Shown in pieces: positions 1-8,655 of a stretch of DNA of 64,000 bases (position 1 is the stretch's first letter; every line of letters starts with the position of its first letter). The notes below the pieces were generated by a model. It was not told the DNA's origin, ran no database searches, and saw nothing but the letters and a program-made list of their open reading frames with translations. The position numbers were made by a program, and so were the translations under genes. This stretch comes from Phormidium ambiguum IAM M-71 (lineage in GTDB: Bacteria > Cyanobacteriota > Cyanobacteriia > Cyanobacteriales > Aerosakkonemataceae): NCBI RefSeq assembly GCF_001904725.1, contig NZ_MRCE01000002.1:62001-126000 (forward strand), given 5' to 3'.

Positions 1-223
1 AAATAAATGTCCATGTACTATCAGGATTAGAAGAAACCCCTACCATTTCCCAACCATCTTTCCCCAATTGGTTTAAAAATATACGTAAAGGCTTCCTATT
101 CCATTCTTTCAATTCCTGAGCATCTAAATAAAGTTGTTCTATTTCTTGTGTATTTCCAAGTCCTAACAATCGATATTTAATAATACAATACTCCCAAGAT
201 TTCATTAAATTAGTGTTATTCAT
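1..223 (-). CDS. Hypothetical small protein, 3' end outside window
   Basis: An open frame starts at the ATG complementary to 221-223 and runs without a stop to the left edge, giving 74 codons of a gene whose end lies outside the window. The visible protein starts MNNTNLMKSWEYCIIKYR and contains an LGKDGWEMVGVS stretch. The combination of an N-terminal WEY-I-KY strand and a later LN-LG-DGWE-V motif is what DUF4177-like and similar small cyanobacterial proteins show; that resemblance is from memory. It lies 35 bp downstream of the next small gene on the same strand and may share the sufR transcript. Function unknown. Confidence 0.6.
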   Translation of the reverse strand, partial: MNNTNLMKSWEYCIIKYRLLGLGNTQEIEQLYLDAQELKEWNRKPLRIFLNQLGKDGWEMVGVSSNPDSTWTFI

Positions 224-258
224 TTTCCGATTATCACTCTCTATAAATCAAACAGTAT

Positions 259-516
259 TCACCACTTCAAAAACGCTGCTTCAGTCCCTTGTTCCCGGCG
301 AAGTTTACCATCTTTTTCAAACCAAGTAATAATTTGTTGAGTGGTTAAATCTTCAATTGCCACCCCATATTCTTGGGCGATATGTTGCAATAATTTTAAA
401 GAGGAAATAGTTAATCTAGTTAAAAACTTTTCATGATTTGCCAACAGCGCCGCATCAACCATTGCTGAATCTTCTAAAGTTAAAAATTGCGCTCCAGTTT
501 GCCCTTGTGGATTCAT
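259..516 (-). CDS. Conserved hypothetical protein downstream of sufR
   Basis: An 85-residue, mostly helical soluble protein with no signal peptide or membrane segment. I do not recognise a named family. The middle part, which includes AQEYGVAIEDLTTQQIITWF, looks like a short helical bundle, and the C-terminus is rich in charged residues. It starts 9 bp after the sufR stop codon on the same strand, so it is probably cotranscribed with sufR and could be under SufR autoregulation. Nothing in the sequence shows a link to Fe-S metabolism beyond this position. Confidence 0.6.
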   Translation of the reverse strand: MNPQGQTGAQFLTLEDSAMVDAALLANHEKFLTRLTISSLKLLQHIAQEYGVAIEDLTTQQIITWFEKDGKLRREQGTEAAFLKW

Positions 517-525
517 AATTAGTAA

Positions 526-1191
526 TTAAATTCGAGATTTTTTCGTAATCATATAACCGCAGCGATGTTGACCATTGATTAACCAATGGGTGCGCTCAAT
601 TATGCAATCTGGCAAAATCGTGGCAAACATTTCTAACTCATGAGAACAAACGCTGGGGAAAGTTTCTGCAACATCAGAAATCGCACAGTTATGCTCAGTA
701 AACATGAACTGAGAACCGTTTCCATTTTGAGCAGTTTCTGATTCAATGGCATACCATTCTGCCATGTAACCTTCGGCGCGACGCAAATCGACTAACTTAG
801 CAACACGCTCTCCTAGTTTACCGCCACCGATGCGATCGCGGTATTCCAGCGCCTTTTGTTGCCACTGTTTCTGTAAGATACTATTAACCTGCTCTTTTCC
901 CAAAGTTTGCGCCATCGTATCCAACAGCGATACAGCGAATTTACCATGACTATTGGGAAAGCGATCGCGCCCCTTCCGACTCAAACGGTAAGCGTGTTGC
1001 GGTCGTCCCATCCCCGCCTGCACAGATTCATACTCAATGAGTTCTTCCGCTTCTAAATCTTTAAGATGACGGCGAACCGCTTGCGGACTGATATCCAAAG
1101 TCTCAGCCAATTCCAACGCCGTTGCTTGGCCTCGCTGCAATAGATACTCTAGGATATCTTGCTTAGTCGAAGTTTGCTCTGTGGTCGTCAT
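526..1191 (-). CDS. sufR: SufR, Fe-S-sensing repressor of the suf operon
   Basis: A 221-residue DNA-binding regulator. Residues 10-75 form a winged helix-turn-helix of the DeoR/ArsR type (LDISPQAVRRHLKDL is the recognition region). The C-terminal half carries four cysteines, C169, C182, C196 and C211, spaced C-X12-C-X13-C-X14-C, which is the spacing known for cyanobacterial SufR, where they bind a [4Fe-4S] cluster. In that family the holo-protein represses sufBCDS and its own gene, and loss of the cluster relieves repression. The gene is divergent from sufB with 254 bp between the starts, and a CAAC-N6-GTTG operator lies in that gap. Confidence 0.96.
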   Translation of the reverse strand: MTTTEQTSTKQDILEYLLQRGQATALELAETLDISPQAVRRHLKDLEAEELIEYESVQAGMGRPQHAYRLSRKGRDRFPNSHGKFAVSLLDTMAQTLGKEQVNSILQKQWQQKALEYRDRIGGGKLGERVAKLVDLRRAEGYMAEWYAIESETAQNGNGSQFMFTEHNCAISDVAETFPSVCSHELEMFATILPDCIIERTHWLINGQHRCGYMITKKSRI

Positions 1192-1235
1192 CTTCTTCCC
1201 AGGACTCCATACAGAAAAATTACTTTGTCACTTTG

Positions 1236-1251
1236 ACAACTTACTAGTTGT
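1236..1251. promoter_or_regulatory. SufR operator between sufR and sufB
   Basis: The sequence ACAACTTACTAGTTGT has perfect 6-bp arms (ACAACT/AGTTGT) around TACT and contains CAAC-N6-GTTG, the SufR recognition pattern described for Synechocystis. It overlaps a TTGACA hexamer at 1233-1238 (plus strand). It lies 45 bp upstream of the sufR start and about 195 bp upstream of the sufB start, so one site could control both genes. The -10 elements are not obvious and I do not place them. Confidence 0.8.
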
Positions 1252-1362
1252 TAATGTAGCTTAAAATAGACTAAGGAAACAAAATAGTTGCTTTAGTTAT
1301 ACTAAATCCTAACCTGTCTAGCCCTAAACCGCTAGAGGGACTGGAAGTTCCGGGACAGTAAC

Positions 1363-1385
1363 GTAGGACAGGCATCCTGCCTGTC
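1363..1385 (+). repeat. 23-bp palindromic repeat, left copy flanking suf operon
   Basis: A 23-bp sequence, read GTAGGACAGGCATCC then TGCCTGTC, that contains a near-palindrome (GACAGGCA...TGCCTGTC type). Its exact reverse complement occurs at 5206-5228 after sufD. It sits in the sufB leader, 60 bp before the start codon. The same kind of GGACAGGCATCCTGCC element is familiar as a dispersed cyanobacterial repeat (from memory). Confidence 0.8.
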
Positions 1386-1445
1386 AGTCGAAAAGCCCGT
1401 CTTCCACCAAAGAGAAGAACACCAGAGAACACGAGAGAACCGATA

Positions 1446-2882
1446 ATGAGCGCCACTGTCAAAACTTTAGTCAATCAGCCATATAAATACGGCTTCGTCA
1501 CCAACATTGAGGCAGACACCATCCCCAAAGGACTAAACGAAGATGTAATTCGCCTCATCTCTGCCAAAAAGAACGAGCCAGAATTCATGCTGGAATTTCG
1601 CCTGAGAGCCTATCGGCAATGGCTAAAGATGACAGAACCGACATGGCCTCACGTTGAATATCCACCAATCAATTTCCAAGACATCATCTACTATTCCGCA
1701 CCCAAGCAAAAGAAAAAGCTCAACAGTTTGGAAGAAGTAGACCCCACCCTATTAGAAACCTTCGAGAAACTGGGAATTCCCCTTTCCGAACAAAAGCGGC
1801 TTTCCAACGTTGCGGTCGATGCTATCTTCGACAGCGTTTCCGTCGCCACTACCTTTAGAGAGAAATTAGCCAAAGAAGGCGTAATTTTCTGCTCAATTTC
1901 CGAAGCCCTAAAAGAATATCCTGAATTAGTGCAGAAATATTTGGGAAGTGTGGTTCCAATTGCTGATAACTTCTACGCTGCACTTAACTCAGCAGTTTTC
2001 AGCGATGGTTCCTTCGTTTATATTCCCAAAAACACTAAATGTCCAATGGAATTGTCAACCTACTTCCGTATTAATACCGGAGAATCGGGACAGTTTGAAA
2101 GAACATTAATTGTTGCCGAAGAAGGCAGTTATGTCAGCTACTTAGAAGGTTGCACTGCGCCGATGTTTGATACTAATCAATTACACGCCGCAGTTGTCGA
2201 ATTAGTAGCTTTAGACAATGCCGAAATCAAATATTCCACCGTACAAAACTGGTACGCCGGAGACGAAAATGGCAAAGGCGGAATTTACAACTTTGTCACC
2301 AAGCGCGGACTTTGCCAAGGTGTGAATTCTAAAATTTCTTGGACTCAAGTAGAAACTGGTTCTGCTATTACTTGGAAGTATCCTAGCTGTGTATTAGTTG
2401 GTGATAATTCCGTTGGCGAATTCTATTCAGTTGCGCTGACAAATAATAAACAGCAAGCTGACACTGGAACCAAGATGGTGCATATTGGGAAAAATACCCG
2501 CAGCACGATTATTTCTAAGGGTATTTCTGCCGGGAATTCTAAGAATAGTTATCGCGGTTTGGTGAAAATTGGCCCGAAAGCTGAAGGCGCAAGAAATTAT
2601 TCTCAATGTGATTCAATGTTGATTGGGGATAATGCTCAAGCGAATACTTTCCCTTATATTCAAGTGCAGAATAACACAGGAAAATTGGAGCATGAGGCTT
2701 CGACTTCTAAGATTGGCGAGGAACAGTTGTTCTATTTCGCGCAACGGGGAATTTCGGAAGAAGATGCAATTTCGATGATGATTAATGGCTTCTGTAAGGA
2801 TGTTTTTAATCAGTTGCCGATGGAATTTGCTGTGGAAGCTAATCGTTTATTAAGTCTGAAGTTGGAAGGTTCAGTTGGTTAA
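1446..2882 (+). CDS. sufB: SufB, Fe-S cluster scaffold subunit
   Basis: A 478-residue member of the SufB/SufD family, the usual size for SufB (about 470-495). SufB is the scaffold on which SufBC2D assembles a [4Fe-4S] cluster in the cytosol, using sulfur from SufS. The C-terminal half is the repetitive beta-helix core, with the family stretches [20 protein letters not shown] and [13 protein letters not shown]-like segments, and a conserved cysteine near the C-terminus in [11 protein letters not shown]. The start at 1446 follows a purine-rich leader (GAGAGAACCGATA). It is the first gene of sufBCD, and the 183-bp gap to sufC is filled by repeats. Confidence 0.97.
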   Translation: MSATVKTLVNQPYKYGFVTNIEADTIPKGLNEDVIRLISAKKNEPEFMLEFRLRAYRQWLKMTEPTWPHVEYPPINFQDIIYYSAPKQKKKLNSLEEVDPTLLETFEKLGIPLSEQKRLSNVAVDAIFDSVSVATTFREKLAKEGVIFCSISEALKEYPELVQKYLGSVVPIADNFYAALNSAVFSDGSFVYIPKNTKCPMELSTYFRINTGESGQFERTLIVAEEGSYVSYLEGCTAPMFDTNQLHAAVVELVALDNAEIKYSTVQNWYAGDENGKGGIYNFVTKRGLCQGVNSKISWTQVETGSAITWKYPSCVLVGDNSVGEFYSVALTNNKQQADTGTKMVHIGKNTRSTIISKGISAGNSKNSYRGLVKIGPKAEGARNYSQCDSMLIGDNAQANTFPYIQVQNNTGKLEHEASTSKIGEEQLFYFAQRGISEEDAISMMINGFCKDVFNQLPMEFAVEANRLLSLKLEGSVG

Positions 2883-2888
2883 TTCTGT

Positions 2889-3045
2889 TTTCTCTGTGCC
2901 TCTGCGGTTAAAAATCTTTTTTATTGAACCGCAGAGACGCAGAGGACGCAGAGGGAAGAAGGAGAGTTTCTTTGAGGTTTTCTGTGGGTTACAAATCTTT
3001 TTTTTTGAACCGCGAAGACGCGAAGAGCGCGAAGAAAGAAGAAGA
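2889..3045 (+). repeat. Dispersed GAACCGC(A/G)(A/G)AGACGC repeats between sufB and sufC
   Basis: Two related repeat units fill the sufB-sufC gap. The first begins GAACCGCAGAGACGCAGAGG near 2927; the second begins GAACCGCGAAGACGCGAAGA near 3007. Each follows a T-rich run. A CCTCTGCGGTTAAAAATC half-element near 2899 is inverted relative to the first unit and can pair with it. The same family, in opposite orientation, recurs at 7605-7650 and 8675-8715. Internally the units look like 9-10 bp tandem duplications (GACGCAGAG). The repeat creates an open frame at 2875-3069 that is not a real gene. Confidence 0.75.
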
Positions 3046-3065
3046 GAAGAAAAGAAGGTAGGAAG

Positions 3066-3854
3066 ATGATTGTTGAGAATAGTCCGGTGATTTTGTCGGT
3101 TCGTGATTTAAGGGCTAATGTTGATGGGAATGAGATTTTGAAGGGTTTGAATTTGGAGATGAGGGCGGGAGAAATTCACGCTATCATGGGGCCAAATGGT
3201 TCGGGTAAGAGTACTTTTTCTAAGGTTTTGGCTGGGCATCCTGCTTATGAAGTGACTGGCGGTGAGGTGATTTTTCAAGGGCAAAATCTCTTGGAAATGG
3301 AACCGGAGGAAAGGTCTAGAACTGGGGTATTTTTGGCTTTTCAATATCCTTTGGAAATTCCAGGGGTGAGTAATTTGGATTTCTTGCGGGTGGCTTATAA
3401 TTCTCACCAAAAGAGTAAGGGTTTGGAAGAGTTGGATGCTTTTGATTTCCAAGATTTGGTGGAACAAAAGTTGGAAGTGGTGAAGATGAATCCGAGTTTT
3501 TTAACTCGCAGTGTGAATGAAGGTTTTTCTGGTGGGGAGAAGAAGCGGAATGAGATTCTGCAAATGGCGTTGTTAGAACCGAAGTTGGCAATCTTAGATG
3601 AGACTGATTCGGGTTTGGATATCGACGCTTTGAAAATTGTGGCAAATGGGGTTAATCAATTGGCAAATGCCGAAAATACCATGTTGGTAATTACCCACTA
3701 TCAAAGATTGTTGGATTACATCATTCCTGACTACGTTCATGTAATGGAAGCTGGCAGAATTATCACTACCGGAACTAAGGAATTAGCTCTGGAATTAGAA
3801 GCTCGCGGTTATGATTGGGTATTGGAAGAAAAAGCAACTGAGGTGGTACGATGA
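3066..3854 (+). CDS. sufC: SufC, ATPase of the Fe-S assembly complex
   Basis: A 262-residue ABC-type ATPase that powers the SufBC2D scaffold; it is cytosolic and not a transporter. Walker A is GPNGSGKST (residues 42-50), the signature is SGGEKKR (155-161), Walker B is LAILDE (174-179), and H211 is the switch histidine in THYQ. The Q-loop and the insert around [14 protein letters not shown] are typical of SufC. An AGGAAG precedes the ATG. The stop overlaps the sufD start by 4 bp (ATGA), which suggests translational coupling of sufC and sufD. Confidence 0.97.
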   Translation: MIVENSPVILSVRDLRANVDGNEILKGLNLEMRAGEIHAIMGPNGSGKSTFSKVLAGHPAYEVTGGEVIFQGQNLLEMEPEERSRTGVFLAFQYPLEIPGVSNLDFLRVAYNSHQKSKGLEELDAFDFQDLVEQKLEVVKMNPSFLTRSVNEGFSGGEKKRNEILQMALLEPKLAILDETDSGLDIDALKIVANGVNQLANAENTMLVITHYQRLLDYIIPDYVHVMEAGRIITTGTKELALELEARGYDWVLEEKATEVVR

Positions 3855-5188
3855 TCGCACAAGTTGCTAATAGAGAAAGTTTTCTGCCTAAGCTGGTAAA
3901 CCAGTACCGCAAGCTGGAAAAAGATAAACATGAAAGTTGCGCTTATGGGCTAAAAGATTTGCGCGATGCTGCTGCGGAATATTTACTTGGTGCTAAGTTT
4001 CCTACGACTAAAGATGAGGAATGGCGGTTTACTGATATCTCGCCTCTTTTAGAGATTCCTTTACAAGTTCCTGAGTTAACTCAGGAACCAAATTTGGCTT
4101 TTTCTTCTTTAAGTTTGCCAGTTAGTTCCGATGATGAATTGCCGTTGCGAGTGGTGTTTGTCAATGGTTACTATGCACCCCATTTGTCAACGATGGAAAC
4201 ATCTTTTTCATCACTAGAGTTTTTTGTCGGGAATTTATCTAACGCGCCAGAAAATTATCAGACTCGTATCCGGGAATTACTGAACCAAGAACAACAATAT
4301 AATGATGTGTTTACCGCCCTAAATATTGCAGGGTTGGCGGATGCAGCAGTGGTGTATGTGCCAAAAAATCAACAGATTGAAACTCCAATTCATCTGTTAT
4401 TTATTACTATGCCAGGTGAAACGCCAATTTTGGCGCAACCCCACTGTTTAATAGTTGCTGAATCTGGTAGTAGTGTCACTGTTGTTGAGGATTTTGCTGT
4501 TATCGGTAATGTTGCTACTTTCACCAATGCGGTAACACAAATTTGGTTAGGAGAAAACGCCGCTGTTAATCATATTCGCTTGCAGAGAGAGGGTAGGGAA
4601 GCGATTCATGTGGGGAGGAGTGCGATCGCACAATCCCGTGACAGTCGGTATACTTGTAATGCCATCAGTTTAGGTGGGAAAATCTCCCGTCATAACCTCG
4701 AAGTTTTCCAAACTGGCGAACAAACCGAAACTACAATTAACGGTTTAACAATGATTGCTGGCGAACAACTTTCCGACACCCACAGCGCCATCAATCTTAC
4801 CAAACCTCACGGTACAACTCGCCAATTACATAAATGTATTGTTGCCGATAAAGCACACGCTGTTTTTAACGGAAAAGTCTTCGTTCCCCAAGCAGCACAA
4901 CTCACCGATGCTGCACAATTAAATCGCAATTTGTTACTTTCCCCCAAAGCAAGAGTTGACACCAAACCTCAACTAGAAATCACCGCCGATAATGTCAAAT
5001 GTTCGCACGGCGCAACAGTTAGTCAACTGGATGCAGAAGAAGTTTTCTACCTGCAAAGTCGCGGTTTAAACGAAAACGACTCCCGCAACCTTTTAATTAA
5101 CGCCTTCGCTGCCGAAATCATCAACAAATTACCCATTACTTCACTCAGAAAAACCCTTTATTCAGTAGTGAAACAAATGGAAAGATAG
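3851..5188 (+). CDS. sufD: SufD, Fe-S assembly complex subunit
   Basis: A 445-residue SufB paralogue and the partner of SufB in the SufBC2D complex. It has a helical N-terminus (residues 1-120, with [18 protein letters not shown], the TxxxEEWR hallmark), a central beta-helix, and the helical C-terminus including [22 protein letters not shown]. SufD contributes to iron entry and to complex stability. It overlaps sufC by 4 bp and is the last gene of the tightly spaced part of the operon; sufS follows after 233 bp of repeats. Confidence 0.96.
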   Translation: MIAQVANRESFLPKLVNQYRKLEKDKHESCAYGLKDLRDAAAEYLLGAKFPTTKDEEWRFTDISPLLEIPLQVPELTQEPNLAFSSLSLPVSSDDELPLRVVFVNGYYAPHLSTMETSFSSLEFFVGNLSNAPENYQTRIRELLNQEQQYNDVFTALNIAGLADAAVVYVPKNQQIETPIHLLFITMPGETPILAQPHCLIVAESGSSVTVVEDFAVIGNVATFTNAVTQIWLGENAAVNHIRLQREGREAIHVGRSAIAQSRDSRYTCNAISLGGKISRHNLEVFQTGEQTETTINGLTMIAGEQLSDTHSAINLTKPHGTTRQLHKCIVADKAHAVFNGKVFVPQAAQLTDAAQLNRNLLLSPKARVDTKPQLEITADNVKCSHGATVSQLDAEEVFYLQSRGLNENDSRNLLINAFAAEIINKLPITSLRKTLYSVVKQMER

Positions 5189-5205
5189 ACGGGGGAATTG
5201 AGGAT

Positions 5206-5228
5206 GACAGGCAGGATGCCTGTCCTAC
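5206..5228 (-). repeat. 23-bp palindromic repeat, right copy flanking sufBCD
   Basis: The exact reverse complement of 1363-1385. The GACAGGCAGGATGCCTGTC core is nearly self-complementary and could form a hairpin in the RNA after sufD, so it may also act as a weak terminator or RNA stabiliser. The flank CGGGACTGG also resembles the inverted left flank (ctggaagttccGGGAC). Confidence 0.8.
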
Positions 5229-5276
5229 GGGACTGGTGACTGGGGACTAGGAAATAACATATTTTATATCACCTCC

Positions 5277-5386
5277 TCACCAGTAACCTACAAAAACCAT
5301 CTGTGTTCATCTGTGTTTATCTGTGGACATCTGTGGTTAAAAATCAAAACCTTCTGGCATCACCAGTAACTTACAAAAACCATCTG
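5277..5386 (+). repeat. Short tandem and direct repeats upstream of sufS
   Basis: A 27-bp direct repeat occurs at 5277-5303 and 5360-5386 with a single mismatch. Between the copies lie about four 10-bp units of the form CATCTGTGTT/CATCTGTGGT (5298-5337). The same 10-bp unit is tandemly repeated at 58443-58483. The stretch separates sufD from sufS and has no gene in it. No clear promoter for sufS could be picked out. Confidence 0.75.
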
Positions 5387-5421
5387 CGGTTAAAAAAACA
5401 ATTATTCAAACCTCACCAAAA

Positions 5422-6684
5422 ATGACAATCACAAAAGAAAGAACCCTCGCCGAAATAGTCCGTAAAGACTTCCCAATCTTACACCAAGAAGTCAACGGCA
5501 AACCATTAGTTTATCTCGACAACGCCGCTACCTCGCAAAAACCCTTAGCGGTACTCGACGCACTGCGAAATTACTACGAACAATACAACTCAAACGTGCA
5601 TCGCGGAGTTCATACTTTAAGCGGAAAAGCTACCGACGCTTACGAAGGGGCGCGAGTAAAAATTGCCAAATTTGTTAACGCTAATTTACCCGAAGAAATC
5701 ATTTACACGCGCAACGCTTCCGAAGCAATTAACTTAGTAGCTTATGCTTGGGGTTTAACTAACTTACAACGCGGAGATGAAATCATCCTCTCCGTTATGG
5801 AACATCACAGTAACTTAGTTCCCTGGCAATTAGTAGCTAAAACTACAGGTGCAGTATTAAAATTTGTCGAACTAACACCCACAGAAGAATTCGATTTAGA
5901 ACAATATAAAACCCTAATTTCTGATAAAACTAAACTTGTTTCTCTAGTTCATGTTTCTAACACCTTGGGCTGCATCAATCCGGTTGAAGAAATCACCCAA
6001 ATTGCTCATAAATATGGCGCAAAAGTATTAATTGATGCTTGCCAAAGTACACCACATCTGCCTATTGATGTTCAGAAAATTAATTGTGATTGGCTAGTAG
6101 CATCTGGACATAAAATGTGTGGGCCAACAGGTATCGGCTTCTTGTATGGTAAAGAAAAAATCCTGCGGGCAATGCCTCCCTTTTTGGGTGGTGGAGAAAT
6201 GATTGCCGATGTGTTTTTAGATAATTCAACTTATGCGGATATTCCTCATAAATTTGAAGCGGGAACTCCGGCAATTGCGGAAGCAATTGGACTGGGTGCT
6301 GCTGTTGATTATCTATCTAATATTGGCATGGACAAAATTCATGCTTACGAATCGGAATTAACAGCTTATTTGTTTGAACAATTGCGCCAAATTCCCGAAA
6401 TTAGAATTTATGGCCCTCAAGCTGATTCTACAGGAGGAAATAGAGCGGCACTCGCTTCTTTTACTGCGGGAGAAGTGCATCCTCATGACTTATCTACGAT
6501 TTTAGATCAAGCTGGGATTGCGATTAGGGCTGGACATCATTGTACTCAACCTTTACACCGTTATTTGAAAGCTCAATCCACTGCGAGAGCGAGTTTGTAT
6601 TTTTACAATACGAAGGAAGAGATTGATGTTTTTATTGTGGCGCTGAGGGAAGCGATCGAATTTTTTGGCGGAATTTTTGGGTAA
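5422..6684 (+). CDS. sufS: SufS, cysteine desulfurase
   Basis: A 420-residue type II (CsdA/SufS) PLP-dependent cysteine desulfurase that takes sulfur from L-cysteine and passes it to the SufBCD scaffold, usually through SufE, which is not encoded here. The PLP lysine is K231 in [12 protein letters not shown]. The catalytic cysteine is C374 in [10 protein letters not shown], on the short loop typical of group II. The substrate-binding arginine R389 is in TARAS. The length matches the family. It has the same orientation as sufBCD but is 233 bp downstream, so it may have its own promoter. Confidence 0.97.
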   Translation: MTITKERTLAEIVRKDFPILHQEVNGKPLVYLDNAATSQKPLAVLDALRNYYEQYNSNVHRGVHTLSGKATDAYEGARVKIAKFVNANLPEEIIYTRNASEAINLVAYAWGLTNLQRGDEIILSVMEHHSNLVPWQLVAKTTGAVLKFVELTPTEEFDLEQYKTLISDKTKLVSLVHVSNTLGCINPVEEITQIAHKYGAKVLIDACQSTPHLPIDVQKINCDWLVASGHKMCGPTGIGFLYGKEKILRAMPPFLGGGEMIADVFLDNSTYADIPHKFEAGTPAIAEAIGLGAAVDYLSNIGMDKIHAYESELTAYLFEQLRQIPEIRIYGPQADSTGGNRAALASFTAGEVHPHDLSTILDQAGIAIRAGHHCTQPLHRYLKAQSTARASLYFYNTKEEIDVFIVALREAIEFFGGIFG

Positions 6685-6694
6685 AATCGTAGTC

Positions 6695-6753
6695 GGGCGG
6701 GTTTTGTTGAGAAATTGTTTTTGGGAATCATAGATTGTTTGCTAAACCCGCCC
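6695..6753 (+). terminator. Inverted repeat after sufS, possible terminator
   Basis: GGGCGGGTTT (6695-6704) and AAACCCGCCC (6744-6753) are perfectly complementary, with a 39-nt loop. It begins 11 bp after the sufS stop. There is no clear T-run, so it may be a dispersed repeat rather than an intrinsic terminator. Confidence 0.4.
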
Positions 6754-6783
6754 CTACAATTAGACAATCTATACCTTGATTTT

Positions 6784-6864
6784 ATGGCTGAAGTAGTTGG
6801 AATTGCTAAAGCGATTACTAATTTAAATGTAGCTCATGAAAGGTTAATTTTAAATCCTAACTAA
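6784..6864 (+). pseudogene. Truncated 26-codon gene remnant
   Basis: A short frame of 26 codons beginning MAEVVGIAKAITNLNVAHER and ending after ILNPN. The start resembles the N-terminus of cyanobacterial proteins related to type I restriction subunit R N-domains, which begin with a similar IAKAI-L-EAE-RF pattern and are much longer; this resemblance is from memory. The downstream part is missing, so I take it as the stub of a decayed gene. It could equally be a chance frame. Confidence 0.3.
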
Positions 6865-6925
6865 TGATCTTTATGATGTTGTGATAGTGATTAAGAGAAT
6901 TATGAGTTTAAGGAGTTAAAGAGAA

Positions 6926-7579
6926 ATGGGAGGACTTTTTGGAAAACTGGTTCGTCAAGTAAAGAACTTGTTTTCATCAGAAAAAGTAGATAATTTAAAT
7001 CATGCACTTGCTCAGGTACAACAACAATTATCCAATCTTCAGCAAGATTTAGAAAGTTTAACTAGGAATGTACCAAAACAGATTGAACAATCATTGCAAA
7101 AACAACTTTCTGATATAAATTCATCAAAAATAAACAGCTTGGAAAAGGATATTGTTCAAATCCAACAGCAAATAACGCATCTTCAGCAACAATTAGAATA
7201 CCTCAGTGCAAATATACCAAATCAGACTGAAGAAATTCTGCATAAGTACTTAACTAATTCAAACTCAGTTACACTTAGCTCCCCACAAATCCAATTGAAC
7301 AAGAAGATATTTGCTCCAACAGAAGAGATCCAAGTTTCTTTTTTGGCATTGTCAACTTATGCCAGTAATGCTTGGATAGGTATTATTCGTTCTGATATTC
7401 CTCATGGAAGCGAGAGCGTCAACGATCAACATGACCTAACTTTTCAGCACCTCAATGGGCGTACTTCAGGCTATTTAGTATTCAAAGCTCCGACACAAAA
7501 GGGTTCTTACGATTTCCGAATGCACGATACCGATAGCAACGGGCAAGAAGTATGTTTTGTCTCATTTGAGGTGCAATAA
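6926..7579 (+). CDS. Coiled-coil protein with C-terminal beta-domain
   Basis: A 217-residue protein I do not recognise by name. Residues 1-20 (MGGLFGKLVRQVKNLFSSEK) are basic and amphipathic. Residues 25-110 form a heptad-rich coiled coil containing two related blocks, one with QVQQQLSNLQQDLESL and one with QIQQQITHLQQQLEYL. Residues 120-217 look like a beta-sandwich with the stretches ASNAWIGIIRSDIPHGSE, TSGYLVF, APTQKGSYDFRMHDTD and VSFEV. There is no signal peptide. AAGGAG about 10 nt upstream supports the start. It ends 8 bp before a 104-bp repeat that bounds a toxin-immunity pair; any functional link is unproven. Confidence 0.75.
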   Translation: MGGLFGKLVRQVKNLFSSEKVDNLNHALAQVQQQLSNLQQDLESLTRNVPKQIEQSLQKQLSDINSSKINSLEKDIVQIQQQITHLQQQLEYLSANIPNQTEEILHKYLTNSNSVTLSSPQIQLNKKIFAPTEEIQVSFLALSTYASNAWIGIIRSDIPHGSESVNDQHDLTFQHLNGRTSGYLVFKAPTQKGSYDFRMHDTDSNGQEVCFVSFEVQ

Positions 7580-7587
7580 AACGCAAA

Positions 7588-7691
7588 TAGCGATCGCTCT
7601 CTCTTCCTCTTCTCTTCGTGTCCTTCGCGTCTTCGCGGTTCAAAAAAAGATCGATCGTACCCCACAAACAAACAGAAAATAGGGAAATGCG
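7588..7691 (+). repeat. 104-bp direct repeat, left copy
   Basis: It begins TAGCGATCGCTCTCTCTTCC and ends GAAAATAGGGAAATGCG. It differs from the copy at 8656-8759 at one position only (CTTCGCGTCTTCG here, CTTCGTGTCTTCG there). It includes the inverted form of the GAACCGCGAAGACGCGAAG repeat family seen between sufB and sufC. The two copies enclose the toxin-immunity pair. Confidence 0.95.
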
Positions 7692-7818
7692 ATCGCTCAA
7701 CCAAAAACCAGAATAAAAAATGCAATAATTCAGATAAAATCAGGGTAATTAACGCAAAAGGTAGGCGAAAACGCAAAATAATTTTGATGATTTAGCCGAA
7801 TATAGACAGCGCCTTAGT

Positions 7819-8175
7819 TTGCCTCCTGCTGGTAGTGAAACAGACAAATCAACCATAGCCAAACTAGAAATAAGTGGTCAAAATTTCTTTGGTATTAACT
7901 CTGGAAGTAATCCTAATCCTCGGCAAATAACTTTTAATGTGAATCCGATTACCAAAACACACGCTGAGGCAGATGCTTTCCAACAAGCAGCAGATGTAGG
8001 AATTAGAGGAGGAAAAGCTCGTTTAATAGTCGATCGAGATCTTTGCGCTGCTTGCGGTATAAGAGGAGGTGTAAATTCTATGGCTTGGCAGTTAGGTATT
8101 GAAGAATTAGAAATTATTACTCCAAGCGTTAGTAAAACAATAGCTGTTAAACCCCCAAATAGAAGGAGGCAATAA
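7819..8175 (+). CDS. Orphan deaminase-fold toxin C-terminal module
   Basis: The frame is open from 7765, after the stop at 7762, but has no ATG. The only nearby start is TTG at 7819, with no ribosome-binding site. The protein has the zinc-deaminase signature: H48-A-E50 in TKTHAEADAF and C76-A-A-C79 in DRDLCAACG, followed by a strand (ELEIITPS). This layout, and the preceding AEYRQRLSLPPAGS linker, match the C-terminal tips of polymorphic toxins, which deaminate nucleic acid or nucleotides; the BURPS668_1122 or a related family seems closest, but I am unsure which. The N-terminal delivery part is absent. An Imm1-like gene overlaps its stop (TAATG). It is either a silent orphan cassette or a fragment. 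Confidence 0.75.
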   Translation: MPPAGSETDKSTIAKLEISGQNFFGINSGSNPNPRQITFNVNPITKTHAEADAFQQAADVGIRGGKARLIVDRDLCAACGIRGGVNSMAWQLGIEELEIITPSVSKTIAVKPPNRRRQ

Positions 8176-8591
8176 TGTTTGTTTCAAATCTCACCATAGA
8201 AAACTGGGTTGGGAATAAAGATGAAAGTACTGTTATTGAAAACCCCAGTTGGCAGGAAATAGAAACAGCGATTCTGGAATTAAATGGAAAGAGCAAAACT
8301 TTAGTGACATTAGGTGCAGATGAAGAAACTTATATGAGTATTGGCGGTGGTGAAGCGGGAAAGTATATCGTCAATGTGACTTTCGATAATATGAGTTTTT
8401 ATAACTTGGTTAATTTTTCCAAATCCCAAGAAATAGAAACACTAGTTGTTGGTGGACAAGCCGGAGATTACCCTGCAAAAATGTGTGTTGATTTACAGAT
8501 TGTTTTACTTGCAGCTAAAACATTTGCCGAATTAGGAAAACTTGAAGAGTCGGTTACTTGGGAAGAAGAAAAGACATTTGTAATGCTGTAA
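8175..8591 (+). CDS. Imm1-family immunity protein
   Basis: A 138-residue acidic cytosolic protein. It has the Imm1 pattern: a GGGEAGKYIV glycine turn, then VVGGQAGDYPAKM, then a helix ending FAELGKLEESVTWEEE (a conserved G-x-x-x-x-x-x-x-W ending). Imm1 proteins neutralise deaminase-type polymorphic toxins, which fits the toxin module directly upstream. The start overlaps the toxin stop by one base and has a strong ribosome-binding site (AAGGAGG, 8163-8169), unlike the toxin frame, so immunity could be made without toxin if transcribed. No terminator is evident; a 104-bp repeat follows after 64 bp. Confidence 0.8.
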   Translation: MFVSNLTIENWVGNKDESTVIENPSWQEIETAILELNGKSKTLVTLGADEETYMSIGGGEAGKYIVNVTFDNMSFYNLVNFSKSQEIETLVVGGQAGDYPAKMCVDLQIVLLAAKTFAELGKLEESVTWEEEKTFVML

Positions 8592-8655
8592 AAAAGTGTT
8601 CGGCAAATTCCTGGTTTATCTGCGATAAAAAAAGACTGATATACCAAAAAAGGAA

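Noticed and set aside
1271-1474. Minus-strand frame upstream of sufB
   Set aside because: It overlaps the sufB leader, its palindromic repeat and the sufB start; no family resemblance.
2875-3069. Arginine/glutamate-rich frame of 64 codons between sufB and sufC
   Set aside because: It is read straight through the GAACCGC-type repeat units; the low-complexity RRRG/REER sequence follows from the repeat.
5298-5337. Possible CRISPR-like array
   Set aside because: The 10-bp units are contiguous with no spacers.
7482-7776. Two open frames on the minus strand
   Set aside because: Their sequence comes from the 104-bp repeat and from the shadow of the coiled-coil gene; no ribosome-binding site.
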